Positions 19,773-29,316 are shown, numbered from the stretch's first letter. The stretch: DNA of 64,000 nt from Gordonia pseudamarae (GCF_025273675.1 NZ_CP045809.1:2170001-2234000), one strand, 5' to 3'. Notes: generated by a model not told the origin, from the letters alone. A program made the numbers and translations.

Positions 19773-22435
19773 ATCAGAACTTTGACCGGTATCCGAATGG
19801 ATTCGGCTCGCAGCAGCCTATGTCGGGTAATGGTATTTCGTCGGGAAGTTCCTCATCCGGGATTGTGCGTGCGATGATCGGTGGCGGCTGCGGGCTGGGT
19901 ATCGCACTTGCGGTGGGTTTTCTCGGAAGTCCGGTGACGGCGATACTTGTGGGTGTGCTCGCGCTGCTCTATGCGGTGTTGCTGGCCACGGGAATGCCTT
20001 TCCTGGCCGATGGGCTTACTACAGAGTCCCACCTGCGTATCCTCCTACGTTGCCCGCCGGGTCCTTCCGCGCCAGGTGCTCGATCGGTGGCCTCGGTGAA
20101 ACCCGTCGCAGAAGCTCGTTCTCGTCGAAAGCTGAACCGCAGGTTCTGGTTTCAATTGTCGTTTGTGGGTTCTGCGGCGGTGGGCATAGCGACCGGCCTC
20201 GGGCTGGTGATCGGTGTGGAGAAGGATGTCGCCGCGACCGTCTCGCTGATTGTCATCGGTACCATCGGCCTCCCGTTACTGGCATCGGGAGCAAGTCGCG
20301 AACTGAATGGTGAGTTTCCACGATTGCGCGGCGTCATTCGTTCGATCCGGCCCCCGGTAGTTGCCAGTGCGGTGGTCAGTATTGGTGTTCCAGTGGTGGT
20401 GGGATACCTGGTTCACAATCTCATCTACCGGGCTCTTCCGAAAATGTACGAGTATGTTTCCCTAGAAATGTACGATTATGTTTTCCTAGGTGTGATGCTG
20501 GCCACATTGCTCGCGGCGTTCACAATCGCGCTGTATGCCCATTCAAAGCTGCGGTGGATGGTGCCACTCGCCGTCGAGACGTGCATCCCGTTTCGGGTAT
20601 GTCTCGTCGAGACTCTTGCGCTGGCAAGGGCAGCAGGGCCGGGTGGGTTATGGTCGACGGTTAGGATATGGGCGGTTCCCGCGATCCTGATGGCATTATG
20701 GTCCACCTTCTTCGGTAACGATTTGTGGGCCGCCTTCTTCGGTGATCACTACAGCCCTATCGAGTTGTCCCACGACCTACAGATACCGATGGTCTACTTC
20801 GGGGCACTGTTCCTGCCCGTAGTAGTGGTGTCGGTCGTGTCCGCGCTGGCAACCGCCACGCTCACTGATGCACTCACGTTCCGCCGACTCACCGGTGCAC
20901 CGGCAGTTCCGGTCGACGCGCTCAGCGGGGACCCTCGTGCCGCGCGCTGGCGCCTGCCTCGTGGTTCGGTGTTGGTCACGGTCGCGCTGGTGCTCTACCC
21001 GCTGGCCAATGGATGGGCGTATGCCAAGGTGACCGAAGCAGGTGGCTCGAGCGACGCAGAGGATATCGGTTCGCTGGTATTCGGATTCGTAGTTACCACA
21101 GTCGTACTGGTTCTCGCACTTGTCGCGGTGGGTATCAGCAGACAGCCGGATTCGCGTGCACCCTCAGGTCTGGTGGGCGTGCTGGTTGCCGCGTCACTTG
21201 CTGTTCAGATCGGTGGTTCGATCCTGATGGTGAGGCGCGACGCGGTGTTCGCGTCGGACGCCGGTCCGATTTCCTTCGCCACTGACTGGCTCACCGCCAC
21301 TTGCCTACTCACGGCGTGGCTCGCCGGTCACCGGTCGCGGTGGCTATCGGTTGCCGTAGCACCGCTGGGGGCGTTGGGTGCCGCCGTGACTCTGCGAAAA
21401 TTGAACGATGACCTGTCATATGAAGGTTTCTGGTACTCCGAACTCGTTGACCAAAACTTCGCCGCGGTAGCCCGGTCGTTCGCAGCTGTCGCGGTGATCT
21501 GCGTCGCCACGGCATGGGCTGCGTATCTCATCGACCTCATGGCGAGCCGTGACACGGGGCGGTTACGGTCAGCTGCAGCCGATGGCCCGGTGGGTCACGA
21601 GGACGATCCTGGGCTACAGACCAACCCCATCGCGCGCGGCACCGTATATGAGCATGCCGTCACCGTCGGCGCGCGCCACCCGTTCGTATCTTTCGGCGCC
21701 ACCGAGGCGGGGATCGCTCAGGCCATCGCGACTCCGCCCGGCGACCAGTATTCGACGTCCCCGGCACCGACGGGTGCCGCCGGTCAGGACCCTCGTCCTC
21801 GGCCGGCCACCGGTTGGGACGTACCCGAGCACGCCGGTCAGTACTGGGAACCCACGATGGTGAGACCGCATGTGCAGACTCCGCCGTCGCTCACCGGACC
21901 GACTCGGCCGCCGCGCCGGGACGGCAATCGGACGGCGATCATCCTCGCCGCCCTCGCAATAGTCGTGGGCGTTGTCGCGATCGTCACCAGCGTGGTGTTG
22001 CTCCGGGAACGGGACTCTTCGGGCCCTGCGGATATCGCGATGACGCCCACCAGTCAGGCACCGGTGACCGGTCCGTCCACGTCGACCGACCCTACTGTCG
22101 CGGAGCCACCACCGGTCGCCGAGTTGTCGGGCACCTGGCGTGGGTCCGTCACCGGGGACCAGGATGGCTTCGATGTGGTCGCCGAGATTTCAGCGGGATC
22201 CCCGGTCCGTGCGACGGTGCGCTACCCGCAACTGGCGTGCCAGGGCACCTGGAAAGAGACCGGCCGCGGCGATGGCACGATAACCCTTCTCGAAACAATC
22301 GACCGCGGCAGCTGCGTGACATCGTACATCGTGCTCATTCCCGAATCCGCCGACACCTTGTCGTTCCGGTCGAGTTACCACTCCGACTCGCAGCAGCGCA
22401 CCTTGACGATCTACGCGTTGCTGCGCCGACGCTGA
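19769..22435 (+). CDS. Large polytopic membrane protein with C-terminal kinase-type sensor domain
   Basis: Unrecognised 888-residue protein. After a Gly/Ser-rich N terminus come roughly 14 hydrophobic segments over residues about 30-600 (e.g. GCGLGIALAVGFLGSPVTA, VVLVLALVAVGIS). A Pro-rich cytosolic linker follows, then one more helix (IILAALAIVVGVVAIVTSVV, about 719-745) and an extracellular domain (about 784-888). That domain begins GTWRGSVTGDQDGFDVVAEI and contains RYPQLACQGTW and RGSCVTSYIVLI, with two cysteines probably paired. Such domains are familiar at the C terminus of actinobacterial Ser/Thr kinases. No kinase, transporter or enzyme motif is seen. Third-position GC is lower than the neighbours. 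Confidence 0.7.
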   Translation: MNQNFDRYPNGFGSQQPMSGNGISSGSSSSGIVRAMIGGGCGLGIALAVGFLGSPVTAILVGVLALLYAVLLATGMPFLADGLTTESHLRILLRCPPGPSAPGARSVASVKPVAEARSRRKLNRRFWFQLSFVGSAAVGIATGLGLVIGVEKDVAATVSLIVIGTIGLPLLASGASRELNGEFPRLRGVIRSIRPPVVASAVVSIGVPVVVGYLVHNLIYRALPKMYEYVSLEMYDYVFLGVMLATLLAAFTIALYAHSKLRWMVPLAVETCIPFRVCLVETLALARAAGPGGLWSTVRIWAVPAILMALWSTFFGNDLWAAFFGDHYSPIELSHDLQIPMVYFGALFLPVVVVSVVSALATATLTDALTFRRLTGAPAVPVDALSGDPRAARWRLPRGSVLVTVALVLYPLANGWAYAKVTEAGGSSDAEDIGSLVFGFVVTTVVLVLALVAVGISRQPDSRAPSGLVGVLVAASLAVQIGGSILMVRRDAVFASDAGPISFATDWLTATCLLTAWLAGHRSRWLSVAVAPLGALGAAVTLRKLNDDLSYEGFWYSELVDQNFAAVARSFAAVAVICVATAWAAYLIDLMASRDTGRLRSAAADGPVGHEDDPGLQTNPIARGTVYEHAVTVGARHPFVSFGATEAGIAQAIATPPGDQYSTSPAPTGAAGQDPRPRPATGWDVPEHAGQYWEPTMVRPHVQTPPSLTGPTRPPRRDGNRTAIILAALAIVVGVVAIVTSVVLLRERDSSGPADIAMTPTSQAPVTGPSTSTDPTVAEPPPVAELSGTWRGSVTGDQDGFDVVAEISAGSPVRATVRYPQLACQGTWKETGRGDGTITLLETIDRGSCVTSYIVLIPESADTLSFRSSYHSDSQQRTLTIYALLRRR

Positions 22436-22441
22436 CTGCAA

Positions 22442-23221
22442 TCAGATGGGTGGCACATCGATGATCGGTCGCTGTACATCGGCGCCGGGCCCGTCGAAAT
22501 GCCACCATTCGCCGGTGTAGACGCGCAGCCCGCCGGTCGCCATCGCGGTGCGTAGCCGGGTCCGGGCGGCCCGCGCGGCCGGTGACACCCCGTCGGTGGC
22601 GTAGGCGGTTGCCTGCGGGGTGAACGAGTCGAAACCGGTGCCCATATCGACCAGACAGAATCGTCCACCCACGCGCCGATCCCGGGCGCAGTTCGGTCGT
22701 GGGGATGCGAGGGTGACGTCCACCGACCGGCCGCTCTCGTGGCTGCGCGAGTACGGGCCGGGCGCGGCCACCCACGCCGGATCGGACACCGTGTCGTACA
22801 TCTTCTGCTGCACCGAATGCGGGCGGTAACAATCCCAGAAAACCAGCTTTTCGCCTTGGCCCGCGGCGCGTAAGGCACCGGCCGCGGCACGCAGACCTGG
22901 CCGCATCGACTCGTGGACCAGGCAGCGTGCATTCGTCGGGTACAGACCTACCCCGACGAAATTGTTCATCGACGCATAGCGCAGATCGATGATCGCGTCG
23001 GGCACCACGGTGCGTACGTCGATCAGGCCAACGGCACGGGCGGCGGCATTGACCGGGGCCGGTGTGGTCGCCGCCGGGCCGAAGGTGCGCGCCGGGCCGG
23101 CCGAACTGGGACCCGCCATCGGGGTTCCCGACGAGCAGCCGACGGCCGCCGTCACCGTCAGCGCCGTCACGATCAGTCGGGCCGCCGGTCGCAGAGCCCC
23201 CGTTGCTCGCCGCTGCCGCAT
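22442..23221 (-). CDS. VanX-like D-Ala-D-Ala dipeptidase, lipoprotein
   Basis: Likely exported zinc D-Ala-D-Ala dipeptidase of the VanX/DdpX (peptidase M15D) family. The 259 residues have a lipoprotein signal with lipobox AAVGC (Cys 29) and then the core IDLRYASMNNFVGVGLY and FWDCYRPHSVQQKMY. Zinc ligands fit the pattern SHESGRSVD and EWWHFD, giving His, Asp and His plus catalytic Glu. An outer-face location suggests recycling of peptidoglycan dipeptides rather than vancomycin resistance; no vanH/vanA neighbours are present. It converges on the large membrane protein with six bases between stops. Confidence 0.85.
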   Translation of the reverse strand: MRQRRATGALRPAARLIVTALTVTAAVGCSSGTPMAGPSSAGPARTFGPAATTPAPVNAAARAVGLIDVRTVVPDAIIDLRYASMNNFVGVGLYPTNARCLVHESMRPGLRAAAGALRAAGQGEKLVFWDCYRPHSVQQKMYDTVSDPAWVAAPGPYSRSHESGRSVDVTLASPRPNCARDRRVGGRFCLVDMGTGFDSFTPQATAYATDGVSPAARAARTRLRTAMATGGLRVYTGEWWHFDGPGADVQRPIIDVPPI

Positions 23222-23281
23222 GGCACTCTTCGTACCACGCAGCCGACGCGGGTGGTCGCAGCGCCACGTAAAGTCGGCGAG

Positions 23282-24202
23282 GTGAGCGATGCTACCGACG
23301 CGCTGCGTTTTGTGAAGGGCCACGGCACCCAGAACGACTTCGTGGTCCTCGCGGACCCGGCCGCCGAACTCGGACTCGACGCGGCGCGGGTCGCCGCGAT
23401 CTGCGACCGGCAACGCGGGATCGGGGCCGACGGACTGCTGCGGGTGTCCCGCGCTGTCGCCCTCGTGGAGCGCGGCGTACTCGACGCACTGCCCGCCGGT
23501 GTCCGGCCCGACGACTGGTTCATGGACTACCGCAACGCCGACGGCTCGATCGCCGAGATGTGCGGCAACGGGGTGCGCGTGTTCGCGCACTACGTGCGCG
23601 CCACCGGCCTGGTCGACACCGACACGTTCACCGTCGGGTCGCGGGCCGGTGCGCGTCCGGTGATCATCCATTCCCACGATCAGGTGCGGGCCGACGTCAC
23701 CGTCACGATGGGGCAGGCCCGGGTCGACGGCCGATCGCAGGCCACCGTGGGGGACACGACCTATCACGGCGCGGTCATCGATGTCGGCAACCCGCACCTG
23801 GCTTGTGTGGTGCCCGATCTGACGGCCGAACAGCTGGCCGGGATCGATTTCTCGGCCGGGGTCGGTCTCGACGCCGGTGTGTTTCCCCACGGCGCCAACC
23901 TCGAACTCGTCACGCCCGCCCGCCCGGGCGGCGACGGCCCCGACGGAACGACAGTCGACTTCTCGGCGCACATGCGGGTCTTCGAACGCGGTGTCGGGGA
24001 GACCCGCAGCTGCGGGACCGGGCTCGTCGCGGCCGGTAAAGCATCGCTCGGTGCGCTCGGCAGGGACACCGGATCGTTGCACATCACCGTGCCCGGCGGG
24101 TCTGTGCTGGTCACCGTCGACCCCGACGGCGCGACGCTGCGTGGCCCGTCGGTGCTGGTGGCCGAGGGCCGGTTCCGTCCGGGCTGGTCGGACGAGGGCT
24201 GA
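23282..24202 (+). CDS. dapF: Diaminopimelate epimerase DapF
   Basis: Interconverts LL- and meso-diaminopimelate for lysine and peptidoglycan synthesis. The 306 residues show both catalytic cysteines: Cys94 in MCGNGVRVFAHY and Cys244 in ETRSCGTGLVA. The family N terminus FVKGHGTQNDFVVL is intact. It starts with GTG, divergent from the VanX-like gene by 60 bases. In M. tuberculosis dapF directly follows miaA, so the intervening genes are an insertion relative to that order. Confidence 0.96.
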   Translation: MSDATDALRFVKGHGTQNDFVVLADPAAELGLDAARVAAICDRQRGIGADGLLRVSRAVALVERGVLDALPAGVRPDDWFMDYRNADGSIAEMCGNGVRVFAHYVRATGLVDTDTFTVGSRAGARPVIIHSHDQVRADVTVTMGQARVDGRSQATVGDTTYHGAVIDVGNPHLACVVPDLTAEQLAGIDFSAGVGLDAGVFPHGANLELVTPARPGGDGPDGTTVDFSAHMRVFERGVGETRSCGTGLVAAGKASLGALGRDTGSLHITVPGGSVLVTVDPDGATLRGPSVLVAEGRFRPGWSDEG

Positions 24203-24315
24203 TCCGTACTCCGGTTCACGCACACCCGGTCCACGCACACCCCGGTTCACCTATATGCACAGGGCCGGAAAAGCGGATGCCCCGGTTCGCCGCCCCATGT
24301 CATCATGGAGGGCAA

Positions 24316-25821
24316 ATGACTGAACGTGTAACAACTCCGACCTCCGCTTCGGACCTCACCGACGAACCTGCCTTCGACCCCGACGACTTCAGCCCGGTGA
24401 TCGACGACACCACACCCGTGTCGGCATTCCGGATGACACCGCCGACCACCGGCGAACAACTGCTGTCCGACCGTGCCTCCCTGCAGCGCGTGGCGGGCCT
24501 GTCCACCGAACTCGAGGATGTCACCGAGGTCGAGTATCGGCAGCTGCGGCTCGAACGTGTCGTGCTGGTGGGCGTGTGGACCGAGGGCACGGCCGCGCAG
24601 GCCAAGGCGAGCATGGTGGAGTTGGCGGCACTGGCCGAGACTGCCGGTTCGGAGGTCCTCGACGGACTGATCCAGCGCCGGTCCACCCCGGACGCGGCCA
24701 CCTACATCGGCTCCGGCAAGGCCGACGAACTGCGTCAGGTGGTGCTCGCCACCGGCGCCGACACCGTCATCTGTGACGGCGAGCTGACTCCGGCACAGCT
24801 GACGGCGCTGGAGAAGGTGGTCAAGGTCAAGGTGATCGACCGCACGGCACTGATCCTGGACATCTTCGCCCAGCACGCCACCTCCCGGGAGGGCAAGGCG
24901 CAGGTGTCGCTGGCACAGATGGAGTACATGCTGCCCCGGCTGCGTGGCTGGGGCGAGTCGATGTCGCGGCAGGCCGGTGGCCGGGCCGGCAGCAACGGCG
25001 GCGTCGGTCTGCGCGGTCCCGGTGAGACCAAGATCGAGACCGACCGTCGCCGGATCCGCGAACGAATGGCCAAGCTACGCCGTGAGATCCGCGAGATGAA
25101 GACCGCCCGGACAACCAAACGCGCTGCCCGGCAACGGAGCTCGATCCCAAAGATCACCGTGGCCGGGTACACCAACGCGGGTAAGTCCAGCCTGGTCAAC
25201 GCGATGACCGGGTCGGGTGTGCTGGTGCAGGACGCGCTGTTCGCCACCCTTGACCCCACCACGCGCCGCGCCACCCTCACCGACGGGCGGCAGGTTGTGT
25301 TCACCGACACGGTCGGCTTTGTCCGGCATCTGCCCACCCAGCTCGTCGAGGCTTTCCGCTCGACGCTGGAAGAGGTGATCGACGCCGACCTGCTGCTGCA
25401 CGTCGTCGACGGCTCGGACCCGTTCCCCACCGAACAGATCGCGGCGGTCCGGCGGGTGATCAACGAGATCGTTGCCGAGGAGGGTGTCGCCGCACCGCCG
25501 GAGCTGCTGGTGGTCAACAAGATCGACGCCATCGACGGCACCCGGCGCACCGAGTTGCGCGGCATCCTCGACGGTGCCATGTTCGTCTCCGCACACACCG
25601 GTGAAGGTCTGCCCGAGTTGTTCGACCGGATCCGCGCCGAGGTGTCGCGCGGCGACGTCGAGGTGACCATCGCCGTACCGTTCAGTCGAGGCGACGTGGT
25701 CTCGCGCATCCACCGCGACGGCGAGGTGCTCTCCACCGACCACGACGCGCAGGGCACCATCATGCGGGTGCGGGTACCGGCCGCGATGGCCGGTGAACTC
25801 GCCGAACTGCGCGTGTCGTAG
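24316..25821 (+). CDS. hflX: GTPase HflX
   Basis: Ribosome-binding GTPase that splits stalled or heat-damaged 70S ribosomes. The 501 residues include the HflX N-terminal domain (RRSTPDAATYIGSGKADEL), the Gly-rich linker RQAGGRAGSNGGVGLRGPGE, G1 AGYTNAGKSS, G3 TDTVGFVRHLP, G4 NKID and G5 SAHTGEG. The ATG at 24316 is followed by an acidic leader typical of actinobacterial HflX. It lies 113 bases after dapF; that gap holds three imperfect GGTTCACGCACACCC-like repeats but no clear promoter. Confidence 0.95.
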   Translation: MTERVTTPTSASDLTDEPAFDPDDFSPVIDDTTPVSAFRMTPPTTGEQLLSDRASLQRVAGLSTELEDVTEVEYRQLRLERVVLVGVWTEGTAAQAKASMVELAALAETAGSEVLDGLIQRRSTPDAATYIGSGKADELRQVVLATGADTVICDGELTPAQLTALEKVVKVKVIDRTALILDIFAQHATSREGKAQVSLAQMEYMLPRLRGWGESMSRQAGGRAGSNGGVGLRGPGETKIETDRRRIRERMAKLRREIREMKTARTTKRAARQRSSIPKITVAGYTNAGKSSLVNAMTGSGVLVQDALFATLDPTTRRATLTDGRQVVFTDTVGFVRHLPTQLVEAFRSTLEEVIDADLLLHVVDGSDPFPTEQIAAVRRVINEIVAEEGVAAPPELLVVNKIDAIDGTRRTELRGILDGAMFVSAHTGEGLPELFDRIRAEVSRGDVEVTIAVPFSRGDVVSRIHRDGEVLSTDHDAQGTIMRVRVPAAMAGELAELRVS

Positions 25822-25852
25822 ATCCATAGACAGCGATCCGTATATAGTCTTA

Positions 25853-25883
25853 TGGCCCGCCGCGCTGTTCGCGCGGCGGGCCA
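25853..25883. terminator. Hairpin between hflX and ptsH
   Basis: A 13-bp perfect inverted repeat, arms 25853-25865 and 25871-25883 with a 5-base loop, separates the converging hflX and HPr genes. There is no T-tract. Confidence 0.8.
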
Positions 25884-25902
25884 CAGGCGTTGCCCGAGGG
25901 GA

Positions 25903-26163
25903 CTATTCGGCGTCGAGGTCCTTGGCCACCAGCGCGGCGATCGCGTCGACGGTCGCCTGGTCGTCAGCGGTCACCACCACCGGGGTGCCCTTTTCCGCAC
26001 CGAGGGTCATGATGAGCAGCGCCGACCCGGCGTCCACGGGTTCTTCGCCTTCGAGGCCGATGGTGACCGACTGTCCGGAGTCGGCGGCGGCTTCGGCGAT
26101 GATGGTGGCCGGACGTGCGTGCAGGCCGACCGCCGATCCGACGGTGACGGTTGTGCTGGGCAT
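25903..26163 (-). CDS. ptsH: Phosphocarrier protein HPr
   Basis: Carries phosphate from Enzyme I to the fructose EIIA domain. The 86 residues include the active His15 in VGLHARPAT and a Ser at position 47 in DAGSALLIMTLG, near the regulatory Ser46 of other HPr proteins. It is 62 bases downstream of fruA and the last gene of the fruR-fruK-fruA-ptsH group. Confidence 0.95.
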   Translation of the reverse strand: MPSTTVTVGSAVGLHARPATIIAEAAADSGQSVTIGLEGEEPVDAGSALLIMTLGAEKGTPVVVTADDQATVDAIAALVAKDLDAE

Positions 26164-26225
26164 GGATCGTTCTCCTTATGTGGTGGTGATCGGTTGTTGG
26201 GTCGGTGGATGCGATCGTATGCGGA

Positions 26226-28313
26226 TCAGGCCGAGACCGTCTGCGGTTGTGCGGTATCGGCGGCCGCGCCGTTGGACGTGCGGAACTGTTTTGCCACCGT
26301 GACGGCCAGAGCCGCGACGACGGTACCGGCGACCAAAGCGACGAGGAACAGGGCCCAGTTGTTCATCGCGAAGAACACGAACACGCCGCCGTGGGGGGCG
26401 CGCAGTTCCACCCCGAAGGCCATGCAGAGGGCGCCGGTGACCGCGCCGCCGAGCATCGTGGACGGGATGACCCGTAGCGGGTCGGTGGCCGCGAACGGGA
26501 TCGCGCCCTCGGAGATGAACGAGGCGCCGAGCAGCCATGCCGCCTTGCCGTTTTCCCGTTCCGGGTCCGAGTACAGGCCCGGTCGCAGCACCGTGGACAG
26601 CGCCATCGCGAGCGGCGGAACCATGCCGGCACACATGACGGCGGCCATGATCTGGTACTGCGCGTCACCGGCGGAGGCCGTGGCGATACCGGCGGTGGCG
26701 AACAGATACGCCGACTTGTTGAGCGGGCCACCGAGGTCGAAGCACATCATCAGGCCCAGCACGATACCCAGGAGTACCGCCGATCCGCCGGACATCGAGT
26801 CGAGTCCGTCGTTGAGCTTGTCCATCAGCCACGACAGCGGCCGGCCGAGTACCACGTAGAGCAGGCCACCCACCACGGCGCTGCCGAGCAATGGGATGAT
26901 GACCACCGGTTGCAGGCCACGCGCCCACTGTGGCAAGGGGATACGCGCGATCCACAGGCACGCGACGCCGGCGATGAGACCGCCCAGGAGCGCGCCGAGG
27001 AAGTTGGCGCCGATGGCCACCGAGACCAGGCCGGCCACGAATCCCGGGGCGATACCCGGTCGGTCGGCGATCGCGAATGAGATGTACGCCGCGAGCACGG
27101 GAACAGCCAGACCCAGGGCGGCCGAGCCTATCGCGAAACTCACCGCGCCCAGATAGGTGCCGATACCGCCGTCGGGAAGATTGGTGATGGTGTTGTGCAG
27201 GGCGATGTACGCACCGTCGGACAGCGATCCGCCCGGGTCGAGAGTCGACTTTCCGATCTCGTATCCGGCGAGCAGAAAGCCCAGCGCCATCAGCAGACCG
27301 CCGGCCGCGACGAACGGGATCATGTAGCTGACGCCGGTCATCAGTGCCTGCCGGGTCTTCCCGCCCAGCCCGACACCGCCGCCGGCCGGCGGCGCGTCGG
27401 CGTCGGAGACGTCTCCGCCTACCCGTGCGGCGTGGGGGTTGCCCGCCGCCGCAACGGCTTCGGCGATCATCTTGTCCGGTTCGTTGATGGCCCGTTTGAC
27501 CCCGGATTCGATCACCGGCTTCCCGGCGAAGCGTTCCTTGCCCTTGACCCCGACGTCGGTGGCGAAGATGACCGCGCCCGCATCGGAGATCACCGTCGGG
27601 TCGAAGGGGGTGGTCGCCGAGGATCCCTGCGTCTCGACGTGGAACTCGACACCGGCCCGTTCGGCCGCGTACTTGAGGGCGTCGGCGGCCATGTACGTGT
27701 GCGCGATGCCGGTGGGACATGCGGTGATCGCGACGATCGACGGCTTGGCCGCGGCGCCGGTGGTCTCGGCGGGAGAGACTTCCGGGGCCGCGTCGGCGGC
27801 CGGGGTGGTGGCGGGGGCGGCCGGGGTTGCGTCGCTTGGGGTGACGGCCTTCTTGGGTGCCGGGGTGATGGCACCGTCGACGAGTTCGACGATGCGCTCG
27901 GGGGTGTCGGCCGAGCGCAGGTCGGCGACGAAATCGGGCCGCACCAGTGCGCGGGCCAGCGAGCTGAGCAGTTTCATGTGTTCGCTCGCCCCGCCGGCGG
28001 GTGCGGCGATGAGGAAGACGATGTCGGCGGGACCGTCGGGAGCGCCGAAGTCGACCTTGGGTGCGAGCCGGGCCATCGCCAGGCTCGCCTCGGTCACGGA
28101 CTCGGCGCGGGCGTGTGGGATGGCGATGCCGCCGGGCAGCCCGGTCGCCGACTTGGCCTCGCGGGCAAGGGCACCGGCGATCAGATCGGCCGGGTCGGTG
28201 GTGCGTCCGGCCCCGCCGAGTGTGCCGGCGAGATAGGTGATCACCGCGGTCGGATCGGCGCCGGCGTCGACGTCGAGCCGCACCGTGTCCACGGTGATGA
28301 TCTGTTGTGCCAT
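26226..28313 (-). CDS. fruA: Fructose-specific PTS EIIABC
   Basis: Single-chain fructose phosphotransferase permease that imports fructose as fructose-1-phosphate. The 695 residues run EIIA (phospho-His67 in GIAIPHARAES), an Ala/Pro linker, EIIB (phospho-Cys199 in IVAITACPTGIAHTYM) and EIIC with about nine helices (e.g. GVSYMIPFVAAGGLLMALGF). The ATG at 28313 begins MAQQIITVDTVRLD; an upstream open frame overlaps fruK and is not coding. Phosphate comes from PtsI and HPr in the same locus, and the product feeds FruK. Confidence 0.95.
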   Translation of the reverse strand: MAQQIITVDTVRLDVDAGADPTAVITYLAGTLGGAGRTTDPADLIAGALAREAKSATGLPGGIAIPHARAESVTEASLAMARLAPKVDFGAPDGPADIVFLIAAPAGGASEHMKLLSSLARALVRPDFVADLRSADTPERIVELVDGAITPAPKKAVTPSDATPAAPATTPAADAAPEVSPAETTGAAAKPSIVAITACPTGIAHTYMAADALKYAAERAGVEFHVETQGSSATTPFDPTVISDAGAVIFATDVGVKGKERFAGKPVIESGVKRAINEPDKMIAEAVAAAGNPHAARVGGDVSDADAPPAGGGVGLGGKTRQALMTGVSYMIPFVAAGGLLMALGFLLAGYEIGKSTLDPGGSLSDGAYIALHNTITNLPDGGIGTYLGAVSFAIGSAALGLAVPVLAAYISFAIADRPGIAPGFVAGLVSVAIGANFLGALLGGLIAGVACLWIARIPLPQWARGLQPVVIIPLLGSAVVGGLLYVVLGRPLSWLMDKLNDGLDSMSGGSAVLLGIVLGLMMCFDLGGPLNKSAYLFATAGIATASAGDAQYQIMAAVMCAGMVPPLAMALSTVLRPGLYSDPERENGKAAWLLGASFISEGAIPFAATDPLRVIPSTMLGGAVTGALCMAFGVELRAPHGGVFVFFAMNNWALFLVALVAGTVVAALAVTVAKQFRTSNGAAADTAQPQTVSA

Positions 28314-28347
28314 GGGTCTTCCTTCGTCGGGGGAACGCTGACGGCGG

Positions 28348-29316
28348 TCAGCGTGTGGTGGCGAGTTCGGTGAGGACGACGTGATCGAGGTCGAGCAGGT
28401 CCGGTGCGGGCGGCTGGGTGCCCGCCAGACCGGCCGCGGCGGCGCCGTAGGCGACCGCCGACCGCAGGCGGTCGGGTTCGGATTCGCCGCGCAGCGCCGC
28501 CAGGACGTAACCGGCCAGCGACGAGTCACCGGCCCCCACGGTGCTTCGGGTGACCGTGGGCGGCGGGGTGGCCGCCCAGCTTCCGGAGCCGGTGGTGAGG
28601 ACCGCCCCGGCCGCGCCGAGGGTGGCGAGCACGGCACCGCCGGTACGTGCGGACAGCTCGCTCGCCGCGGCCACGATCGGTGCGAGGTCACCGGCCGCCG
28701 CGGCCGCCTTCAGTGCCGCGGGGTCGGCTCCGGTGACCTCGGCGAGTTCCTCGTCGTTGGGCTTGACGAGATCGGATCGGCCGGCGGCTGCGGCCACCAG
28801 CGGGGCCCCCGAGGTATCCACGGCCACCCGGCACGGCAGGTCGGCGAGCCGGTCGAGCAGGGTGCGGTACCAGTCGTCGGGCAGACCCGGCGGCAGCGAT
28901 CCGCACAGCGCCACCCAGGATGCCGCGGCGGCATGGTCGATCAGCAGGTCCGCGAGCCCGCGCGCCTGGTCGGCGTCGAGGGGCACACCCGGCGCGTTGA
29001 TCTTGGTGGTGGTGCCGTCCGGTTCGGCGATCGTCAGGTTGGAGCGGATCTCGCCGTCGACGGCGGTGGTCCGGTAGGGCAGCCCCACCGTGTCGAGGGC
29101 GGACAGCAACGGGTCGCCGGCGCGTCCGGGCAGCACCGCCAGGGTCGGGACCCCCGCCTCGGCGGCGACACGGGAGACGTTGACGCCCTTTCCGCCCGGT
29201 TCGGCGCGGGAGGCGGCTGCGCGCTGCACCTCTCCGCGCCGCAGGACCCCCGACAGCTCCAGGGTCCGGTCAAGGCTGGGGTTGGCTGTGAGAGTGACGA
29301 TGTCGTACGTGGTCAT
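28348..29316 (-). CDS. fruK: 1-phosphofructokinase FruK (PfkB family)
   Basis: Phosphorylates fructose-1-phosphate to fructose-1,6-bisphosphate. The 322 residues show the PfkB signatures: SRAEPGGKGVNVSRVA near residues 35-50 and TVGAGDSSLAGYVLA near the C terminus, with the catalytic Asp in GAGD. It begins with ATG overlapping the fruR stop by four bases and lies 34 bases before fruA. Confidence 0.94.
   Translation of the reverse strand: MTTYDIVTLTANPSLDRTLELSGVLRRGEVQRAAASRAEPGGKGVNVSRVAAEAGVPTLAVLPGRAGDPLLSALDTVGLPYRTTAVDGEIRSNLTIAEPDGTTTKINAPGVPLDADQARGLADLLIDHAAAASWVALCGSLPPGLPDDWYRTLLDRLADLPCRVAVDTSGAPLVAAAAGRSDLVKPNDEELAEVTGADPAALKAAAAAGDLAPIVAAASELSARTGGAVLATLGAAGAVLTTGSGSWAATPPPTVTRSTVGAGDSSLAGYVLAALRGESEPDRLRSAVAYGAAAAGLAGTQPPAPDLLDLDHVVLTELATTR

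Noticed and set aside
22442..23221. Vancomycin-resistance determinant
   Set aside because: A VanX-like enzyme alone, without vanH, a D-Ala-D-Lac ligase or vanRS, does not make a resistance cluster.
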